From: Mesostigma viride
Lineage: Eukaryota > Streptophyta > Mesostigmatophyceae > Mesostigmatales > Mesostigmataceae
DNA length: 64,000 nt
NCBI GenBank assembly: GCA_009746045.1
Contig: RPFO01001991.1
Location: 1-64,000, forward strand
Reading direction: 5' to 3'
A program made the translations under genes and the position numbers. Of the stretch, positions 57,346 to 64,000 are shown one piece after another. Under the pieces are notes generated by a model. It was given only the letters and a program-made list of their open reading frames with translations, ran no database searches and was not told where the DNA came from. Each line of letters starts with the position of its first letter. The stretch's first letter is position 1.

Positions 57346-57857
57346 TGTCAAGAATCCTGTCTTGAATATGCCCATTATGCTGACCGTGCAGAAATCTATA
57401 ATACGGGCAACTGTATTCGAGCCCTAATTAACAAATAGATATGCTCGGATAGTAGTACCTAAGTGGGATTTGTCCTACGTGAACGGACACTATGACTATG
57501 TGCCAAGTTGTACAATGGCACTAGGACCATTGGTCACTATCTTCACCAGATTATAGTATTGTGTCATGTGCATGTCATACCATGCCGTACCGAGTCATGC
57601 ATGCGCATGCACCATGTTCCAACATACCAGCTGTCGTTATCGACCCATTGTCGGCCCATGCGCATACCAGGGCCGCCGCCACCACTCACCTACCATAATT
57701 ACCAATGTTCACGCTACCTTGAGGTAGCCATGGAAAGCCACACCAAATGGACGTAATAAATAATTTTCCTGGCTCCTGACGCTTAAGTCGGCAATGATTC
57801 ACCACCTACGAATTATTAATTTAAGTCCCCATAATAATAACCCCATGCCCTTTAACA
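57346..57857 (+). repeat. Right LTR
   Basis: A copy of the left LTR at a constant offset of 2160 bp with no difference seen. Identity implies insertion too recent for mutations to accumulate. Confidence 0.95.
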
Positions 57858-58744
57858 CAAGGCATTCTATGACATGTACAAGAGTGGGGTGGATAGGGTG
57901 GATCAGGTGGCAGCAAACCACCACTACGAGATAGTCACCAAGCGCCCCTGGCAGCGCAACTTATTTTGGGTGCTGAATATTGCGGTGGCGTCCAAGTATC
58001 ATCAACGAGATTTTCCCGGCAAGGGGCCATTCAGCCAGAGGGAGTTGAGGGCTGCCGGTCAGGCAGCTGTTAGAGAAGGCAGAACATTTGGATTCCAAGC
58101 GCACGTAACAAGGGGTGCTGCATGCAAGTCGAACAGCAACATCAAGAGCAAATGTGTTGACTGTGATGTGCACCTGCACACTGAGCCCGGCTGCTGGGAG
58201 CACTGGCATATGGCACGCCAGGGCAAGCGTGATGAGTATGGGCTTGTATTATTGTATTCCATGTTTATTCCATGCCGGGTGCTCATATATTGACGTAAGG
58301 CATGCATTTACATCAAAGAAGTTATTATGGGTTGACAGTGCTTTTTTCCTGTTTTCGGCTGGAGATACGCATGTGCCCATATGAGCGGGGTGCACTCAAT
58401 AAAATGCAATTCCGACTGGTCATGCCCTGCGTCAGCATACCTGAACTATCTATTGACATTGTCCAACTCCAGCATTTGCATTTAGAACCCTCCCTGCAGG
58501 GGTAAATTACAATGGTATTTCCCTTGCCTGAAAATGACCATCTTTTGGTCAACTTTGACACAAAATATCTTGCAAACCTCTTACTGGACTCATAATATTG
58601 TTGCATATTCTGAAAGCCCTTGAAGTGTAGATATTCCTAGCACCTTGGTTGGGGTTATTTGGAGCTGTGGTCAATGAGTTATGATTTTTTTCATTTTCAG
58701 GGGTCTGAAAGTGCCAAAAGCACATTTCCGGACTATGGGGTTAA

Positions 58745-58973
58745 ACAGAAACGTAAATGCAATGTGTCATGGAATGCAAGCCGCCGTGGCCGGGTCGTCA
58801 TTTTCCGGAATGCACGTTCTGCGTGAAAAAATACCCTGAGCCCCTGTACTTTGACGGCCCTGTCCACCTGTCAAACTTGGTTCAAATATAGCAAACCCTA
58901 GGATGGTGCTGACGAGCAACTTATTAACTTTCATTCTTCTCAGTTAAACGTTTCCCAATTCGGTTGCCCGAGA
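58745..58973. repeat. Repeat E, partial copy 4
   Basis: Matches 36080-36350 and 49600-49840 (AACTTTCATTCTTCTCAG, GGTTGCCCGAGA). It is cut at its left by the piggyBac TTAA and at its right by DIRS copy 3. Confidence 0.7.
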
Positions 58974-60135
58974 TGGCTAGCCTTACCCTTACATCCCTCT
59001 CTGGTGATCCATGCCAAGGGCAAAGAACCTATCTTAAGTGGAACGAACAACCTAACTAGGCAGGGGGGAATCGAAAAATAGCCCGCCATGCCCGAGAGGT
59101 CAGGTGGCCATGGCCCGAAGAAGAACCTCAGGAAACTCCACCTCCAAGCGGCGGTGCAGGCCCACATAATGGGTAACGGTGGCGCTGCTGAGCCAGGGCC
59201 CCCGGCCTTGGATGTCCCCATGCTGCGACCCTCTGGGAAAACATGGGTGGCACCGCCGTTCCGCAGCCCGTGAATGATGAAGATCTGTTCAACCCAAAGC
59301 CTGAGTGGCAATGTGCCAAATGTGCCTGAATTGCGGGTTGGTGAATGGGAACACATGCTCGCAATCGTGCTTCCCCGCGAAGCAGTGGCGGAGGATGGTT
59401 TCAGACACCCAGTCTTCTACCACCACTGACTGCCTCTTGCCCTGTGAGGTCTGGAAAGACTTCAGCAGCAGGGCGCCCCGCTGAGCCGGCCCAAATCGGA
59501 CATCAGGCTGGAAGCGGAGATGGCAGACGCGGAATTTCAACGCCTCATGGATTCGCACGTTATGACGGAACACGATGACCACCAGCAGGCCGGCAAGTCG
59601 CTGGCCTTGCATCACCAACATGCTGGAAGATGCAAACGCTGCGTCTCATGGAATCGGAGGTGGGTCACGAGGTGGCATGATGCGTCTTCCAACCAGCGAG
59701 GTCGCCATGTGGCAAGTCCCACGACTTCACCATACCGGGGAAGTAAAGTTGCAAGTCCATCAAGGAATTGACACTAGTCTGGCAACTACAGCCCCGAAAA
59801 TGGGCACAGGAAACGTATGCACCAAAGGTCTCCTGAAGGGCTGCAGCGCTCGACGATGACCTCTCCGCCCGGCCACCAGCCTCTGACCTAGTCAAGAGGG
59901 ATTTAAGGCCACAACGGGAGGACAGCAAGCCAGCGGGCTTTACTTCCCCCTCTAGCCATGGAAGGTAGCTACCAGTTGCACGGGGCCCCGCTTTAGGATG
60001 GATGCCCTCCACGGTCAGGTCACGCACCCAGCCTGCCAGGAAAAACGCCATGGATTGGCCGCGGGAAACACCGTTGGCATGTTGAGGAGCACTCGGCGTC
60101 CACACCCACTGCATGCGAGCGCCTCGTAGTGGTCG
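58974..60135 (-). mobile_element. DIRS copy 3, fragment with recombinase and RNase H end
   Basis: A minus-strand fragment of the same family as the intact DIRS. RNase H end/linker: MQWVWTPSAPQHANGVSRGQ near 60.08 kb. Recombinase: LLVVIVFRHNVRIHEALKF near 59.57 kb and IFIIHGLRNGGATHVFPEG near 59.25 kb, where HGLRHGG has become HGLRNGG. It begins at the Y1-adjacent sequence (GGCTAGCCTTACCC) and is cut in RNase H at 60.13 kb. Frameshifts make it inactive. Confidence 0.82.
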
Positions 60136-60793
60136 TTTCCATGGATTTGTCCTCACTCCCAAGTATGCCAAATGCCTTGCCCTTAGTGATGGCAGCCAAT
60201 ACTATGGTGCCAACTTCTGATGTTGATTATGTTGCCTTGAAACAAGTGGATCAAACGTTCATGCTTCTATTCGACATGCATAAAGACTAGGCCCAGAAAG
60301 ATACTTCATCCCATACTCTGAATGGTGAAAAATCTAGCGTGATATTGGGTTTGAAAATCTTATTTTGTTTCTGACAACTTTGCCACCAAGAAGCAGCCCC
60401 AGGGTTCAAGCCCGGGTCAAGTGATTCACACGACTTCACGAGCGATATACAAGATGGTCAGGGTATCACAAGCAGATATGGAGATAGGAACTCAGCATAG
60501 GCCTCATTTCTGGCTCCGTATGGTATGGTACACGCGCGTTTGCCGTTAAAGGTCTTATACATGGAAGCTCTCACACTGGCATGCAGTTCTGCGGCCACCA
60601 TGCTGCGATCAGTACGAACTACTCTGGTTGACAGAATTGCTTACGGTTTCCATGGTCTCTTCAATCTGCCTGCATGGGTGCGCCCCGCATAAGCTGCCTT
60701 GTGTCAGTAGCTCTCTCTCTCACAATCTTCACCCATGCCTAGTGTTGGTGCATGCGTGTGCAATCTGCGACATCTGGATGTCTCTGCTTGCAG
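60136..60793 (+). repeat. Conserved upstream flank of LRR exon 6
   Basis: Collinear with the flank of exon 5 but without repeat G. It contains a short open stretch shared by both copies (SMPNALPLVMAANTMVPTSD), whose differences do not look constrained, so I regard it as non-coding. Confidence 0.7.
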
Positions 60794-60862
60794 ATACCTT
60801 GGCTACCAACTGAGCGGCACCATCCCGAAGGAGCTGGCGGGCTTGCTATCACTCAGTGAACT
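60794..60862 (+). CDS. LRR exon 6 (23 residues)
   Basis: 69 nt between TGCTTGCAG and GTGAGTAAAG, reading YLGYQLSGTIPKELAGLLSLSEL in the common phase. Closest to exon 4 in its shortened first loop. The downstream flank runs to about 61.30 kb and then enters a DIRS X block, as in units 3, 4 and 5. Confidence 0.8.
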
Positions 60863-61299
60863 GTGAGTAAAGCCGGATCCTTGGGGTGTGCTAGCTAGTT
60901 CTGCCCCTTCGTACTCGGCCAGCATGCATGAAATTTGTGTGCTCGCATCGCCACTGTTGTTTTTCTACCCTTTGTTTTGTTATACCTCGTATGCAAGCAT
61001 GGAGGATGTGGTTCTGCACCGAAATACCGTTACCAGCATCGTTATCGATTGCCGGATCGTGACTTACATAAGCAGGCCATGGTAAATGGTCGGGGCAGCC
61101 GTTTGGGATACGCAGAACATCCAGTCCCGGTGTCCTAGATACCAAAAGACGCAAGTTTGATCTATGGCTGGAATGCCATTGACGGTGGTTGTACTTACAA
61201 CTGTATGCGGCTGTATTCCTGGAATGGAATGCTAGTTACAATAATCATGAGGCCTAAATCACATTATCAGCATGCAGCATTTACAACAGTTATCAATGC

Positions 61300-61490
61300 A
61301 GGGATGGTGGGTGGGAAAAGAATAGAGGTCGACCTTTGCTGGGTAGGTTTGCTTTTGTCCTAATTGCATTTCACGCGGGGTTTACACGGATGGCGTTTGT
61401 TTTTCCACGCAAACTTTTCGTCTGAACAAATGACACAAATTGGCGTTCTAGTTGCCGTTGGCTTACCTAGCTCGCCGGGGCTCTTAGCCC
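61300..61490. mobile_element. DIRS X-block fragment
   Basis: GCAGGGATGGTGGGTGGGAAAAG to CGCCGGGGCTCTTAG matches the start of the other X blocks; the remainder is replaced by unrelated sequence. Confidence 0.7.
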
Positions 61491-61667
61491 CTAAACCGTA
61501 CTCTCGCCGATTTTGGACCGCAAGTTTTTCTAATGACTATCCGTAGGCACGAGTCTGTGCGCCCGCTAGGAATTTGGCGGGAAGGTTTGTGCGGGAACCA
61601 ACTAGACCAGTATCGATTTCTAGATCTCCTCTGTCCGTAGCAACCGTGTCTTACCGTATTTGACTAC

Positions 61668-62335
61668 CAGACCAGGGTGAAAACCCTAGAGGAAAATCCA
61701 AAACTGGTGCCTAGTCACGGGTTATTTTCAGCACTGCTGGGATGCCATGCTTGGGTCCTAGTGCAGTCCCCTACAAAGAACTAGTGCCAAAGTCAAGGTA
61801 CATGTAGTCCATCATGCATCATGAGGCTGTGCAAAGCACGCGCGTCCCCAAGCATACCCGGCAGTTTAATGGTTATTGCAAGGGTTGGTGTCACATAGGT
61901 TGAAATCAGTGTTAGCATGAAGGCTTGGCAATTTTCCATGCTCACCTAACACTTCAAAGTTCAAAACTGATCAGGAATGCTACCATTTGCCCCCAAAAAA
62001 CTCGTGCCTAAGTGTAGTCACAAGTTTTTTTTAGCACTACTGTGCGGGTCCCTGGGGCAGTTAGAATTGTTACTGTAGTGTTGGTATGCCACCCTAACTA
62101 GTAAATTGACCTACAAATTCAACCCAAGGGTTAAATGGTTGAAATATGGTTTCCATCATGCATTAGGAGGATGTCCATCACACACTAACTGTATACCCCT
62201 GAGGGGGGAGCTATTTATAGAGCAGAGTTATCTAGTACTGGGACCACCCACTATACCCCCAAGAGGCTCAACATATGTGTATGCTTGGTTCCCAGTATGG
62301 TCTAGAAAAAATAATTAAGCAGGATGGGGGCAGGC
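61668..62335. repeat. Repeat F, copy 3
   Basis: Matches 5931-6720 over most of its length; no coding potential. Confidence 0.75.
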
Positions 62336-62394
62336 GCACAGTTTGGTGCAACTTGTGCCTGATGCCAGGTGCGAGTCAGATACGGTGTAGGGGT

Positions 62395-62690
62395 TAGATC
62401 ATATATTGCGACAGAGAAAGTTTTAGATATAAGTAATGACTTCGTCATTAACAAAGAACCCCAGACAGTGGCAAGATTGCATCACAAAGTAGCTCTTGCC
62501 ACCTGGCCAGGGTTAGGGAGCTGGCCGAATCGTTGCCACTGCCCCTCCGGATCAGGCCACACCGGCCTCCGTGGTCAGGTCACACACCCAGCCTGCTAAG
62601 AAGGCCGCCATGGATTGGCACTCGGCGTCCACACCTACTGCATGGGAACAGCTCCCAGTGGCCGGGATGAGCCCACACAAGTTTGTGCCC
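62395..62690. mobile_element. Chimeric DIRS fragment
   Basis: 62395-62567 is X-block sequence (AATGACTTCGTCATTAACAA, ATCAGGCCACACCGGCCTCC). It is joined directly to RNase H/linker sequence (GTGGTCAGGTCACACACCCAGC, minus-strand coding), so the whole recombinase gene between them is deleted. Confidence 0.65.
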
Positions 62691-63484
62691 TGTGCCAGCA
62701 CAATGCATGGGGTACCAGTGAACCTTCCCTTATGAGGTACAGTAACCTTACCTTGTGAGGCACCAGTGAACCTTACCTTGTAAAGTAAAATAAGTTACGA
62801 TATTGGTGGATGCCATGAGCTCATTCTTTCAATTTGCTTCATAATGCATGTGCCGTTCAGGCATGCACGTGTGAAACATCCAAGTACGCCTGCCATCTTT
62901 TCCCCCTGTCATTGTGTATCTCTGAGCCCATATTGTTGTGGCACTGTGATCATGCAGTATAGCCATGAAGAAAATGCGGGGCAGGTGTTTGTGATATCAA
63001 CATGCCATAGGAATGGACGGTACATTCCGGACCTGTTGGGCAGGTGGGGGGTTAATTGGCATGGCCTCGCTTGATCCCTTCGTTGCTTTCCTTGCTTGGC
63101 TGCCGGGGTGTAGGGACAGGCGCTCCAATCGAGAGACATGAGACATACATGCACGTTGGATGGATGGATGGGTGGGTGGGTGGGTGTGGGGGGGGGGGGG
63201 AGGGGGTGGGGGGGGGGGCGAGCAAGTCAAGCATGCACGTGTCAAACAGCCAGGTAGAGTTGTCATCCTCTCCCCCCATCATTCCAAATTGTTTGCATGG
63301 ATTTTTGTGGGAGTGCCATCATGCGCTAAAGAAAACGATGATGGGCAAATATTTGTGAAATCAACTTGCCATAGCCCAATGGTGGCGGTGGTAGCTAACA
63401 ACAAGCGCTTCTTTCTTCCATGCACAATCAAACACCTACGTCTTCTTGAATCCAGACCATTGGTACTACCTCCGGATCAATAAA
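62691..63484. other. No gene seen; G-rich tract at 63157-63220
   Basis: Holds a GGAT/GGGT-rich tract passing into runs of G, and a small direct repeat GTGAACCTTACCTTGTGAGG near 62.73 kb. No domain recognised. Confidence 0.35.
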
Positions 63485-64000
63485 ATATCTACTTATGACA
63501 CTTGAGCTCCCAAGAAAACCAGCATTTGATTGAAAACAATGAGTAGAGCCCCTGCCGAAGGCAGGTTTATGTAGTCATCTCGTCTCCCTCGCATGCAGGA
63601 GCAAGAGCCCCCCAAGGGTGGGATGGGTGGGAAGAAACAATTACGGGTCACAACCCGCCGACCATGCTTATCAAGCCTACCGTCAAAATGGAAAACGGCA
63701 AAACCAGAAATATCCTAACGCTGACAATTTAATAATTCAGCCAGCCAGCTCATCTGTCACACGTCTGAGCTGTCAGGCCATGTGTACTCTTCGAATGCAA
63801 CCCTGAACACACTACCCAACCAAGCAGCACACCAATCAATTGGTGAGTGCTGGTTACATCAGATTTTATTACAGCTTTTTGACGCAACTTCCGTCAGCAT
63901 TCAACACATGGCCGGCCGTTCAAACAAACGGCGCCTGACTTACAAAAGGCAAAGCTAGTTGCCAGTAGGATTCCCCGGTAAACAACAAGCCGTCCCCATT
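63485..64000. mobile_element. Repeat G, copy 2, cut by the right edge
   Basis: Near-identical to 51584-52100. The pair differ by scattered substitutions and small indels. Confidence 0.7.

Larger units (their letters stand above)
55186..57857 (+). mobile_element. Young non-autonomous LTR retrotransposon
   Basis: 2672 bp with 512-bp LTRs that I find identical at every position compared. LTRs start TG and end CA; the 5-bp target duplication CAAGG is at 55181-55185 and 57858-57862. Right after the left LTR is TGGCATCGGAGGTCC, close to the initiator-Met tRNA primer site of plant retrotransposons (TGGTATCAGAG). A purine-rich GCAAGGAGGG precedes the right LTR. The 1.65-kb interior has no significant ORF, so it depends on enzymes of another element (LARD-like). 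It sits in frame in the piggyBac transposase. Confidence 0.95.
54339..58293 (+). pseudogene. piggyBac transposase, broken, with Tudor-like N terminus
   Basis: Exon parts 54339-55185 and 57863-58293. The N terminus (ATG 54339, LRKTWKNRV) leads to FETPNVTYSGTVTNVRHGGG, LYCDV, then after a frame change YDDGKHHWCDMAVVENWW: a Tudor/chromo-like x-G-x-V...Y-D-D-G-x-x-x-W pattern. Next come the helical start of the transposase domain (NFFFLLVTLEFIRQIAGW, 54.95 kb), a jump to VDSKMVRFYSSRHGSPDED (55.07 kb), a TAG at 55125-55127, and, across the LTR element in the same frame, FYDMYKSGVDRVDQVAANHH. The GVDRVDQ motif holds the last catalytic Asp of piggyBac. The C-terminal Cys/His domain is CVDCDVHLHTEPGCWEHWH. 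The part with the first two catalytic Asp residues is deleted. Confidence 0.8.
54196..58740 (+). mobile_element. piggyBac element, internally deleted and split by an LTR retrotransposon
   Basis: The right end is CCGGACTATGGGG followed by TTAA (58741-58744), the same terminus as the piggyBac MITE at 22.5 kb. The matching left terminus was not found; DIRS X sequence is cut at about 54195, so the left border is approximate. It carries N- and C-terminal parts of a piggyBac transposase on the plus strand. The last 0.35 kb matches the left end of the 22.5-kb MITE in inverse orientation. Confidence 0.75.

Overview
The window is nuclear DNA of a plant-lineage eukaryote. My best guess is a large-genome green alga, for instance a prasinophyte of the Cymbomonas/Pyramimonas type; this is an inference. 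The reasons are plant-type 24-residue leucine-rich repeats (LSGTIPxELGxL) carried on separate exons with GTGAG...GCAG splice sites, DIRS-type tyrosine-recombinase retrotransposons, piggyBac, hAT and mariner-type transposons nested in each other, long microsatellites, and the absence of bacterial-style operons, rRNA or tRNA. Very little of the 64 kb is host coding sequence.

Layout. 1-5.8 kb: a decayed Ty3/gypsy retrotransposon on the minus strand (gag with zinc knuckle, protease, a captured C5-cytosine methyltransferase domain, reverse transcriptase, start of RNase H running off the left edge). 5.9-7.2 kb: dispersed repeat F. 7.2-9.4 kb: an L1-type ORF1 remnant on the minus strand, split in frame by a 1.7-kb TTAA element. 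10.4-13.1 kb: dispersed repeats H and E, the latter split by a mariner-type MITE. 13.7-16.0 kb: two single-LRR exons and a decayed third. 17.4-18.7 kb: an element whose inverted ends are made of TTATCAG motifs, around a long GT/GA microsatellite. 20.9 kb: LRR exon 3, followed by a three-deep stack of insertions (degenerate DIRS copy > TTAA element B > piggyBac MITE) to 27.45 kb. 28.5-29.0 kb: a BED zinc-finger fragment. 29.9-35.4 kb: an apparently intact DIRS/PAT-like retrotransposon with split direct repeats, inserted in repeat H/E. 36.7 kb: LRR exon 4. 39.7-43.6 kb: a second, decayed DIRS lineage on the plus strand. 44.2-48.6 kb: a full-length hAT transposon with 8-bp target duplication. 48.7-50.7 kb: repeat H/E with a second mariner-type MITE. 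52.6 kb: LRR exon 5. 54.2-58.7 kb: an internally deleted piggyBac, interrupted by a very young LTR retrotransposon with identical LTRs. 59.0-60.1 kb: a third DIRS fragment. 60.8 kb: LRR exon 6, then repeats to the right edge.

The unifying host feature is the series of six LRR exons, all on the plus strand, all multiples of 3 nt (69-75 nt) and all in the same intron phase, so any one can be spliced to any other in frame. They look like modules of one very large LRR gene, or a decayed array of such a gene, whose introns have been filled by transposons. Because several dispersed repeats occur in three or more copies here, most insertions can be checked against an empty site inside the same window, which gives boundaries and relative ages without outside data.
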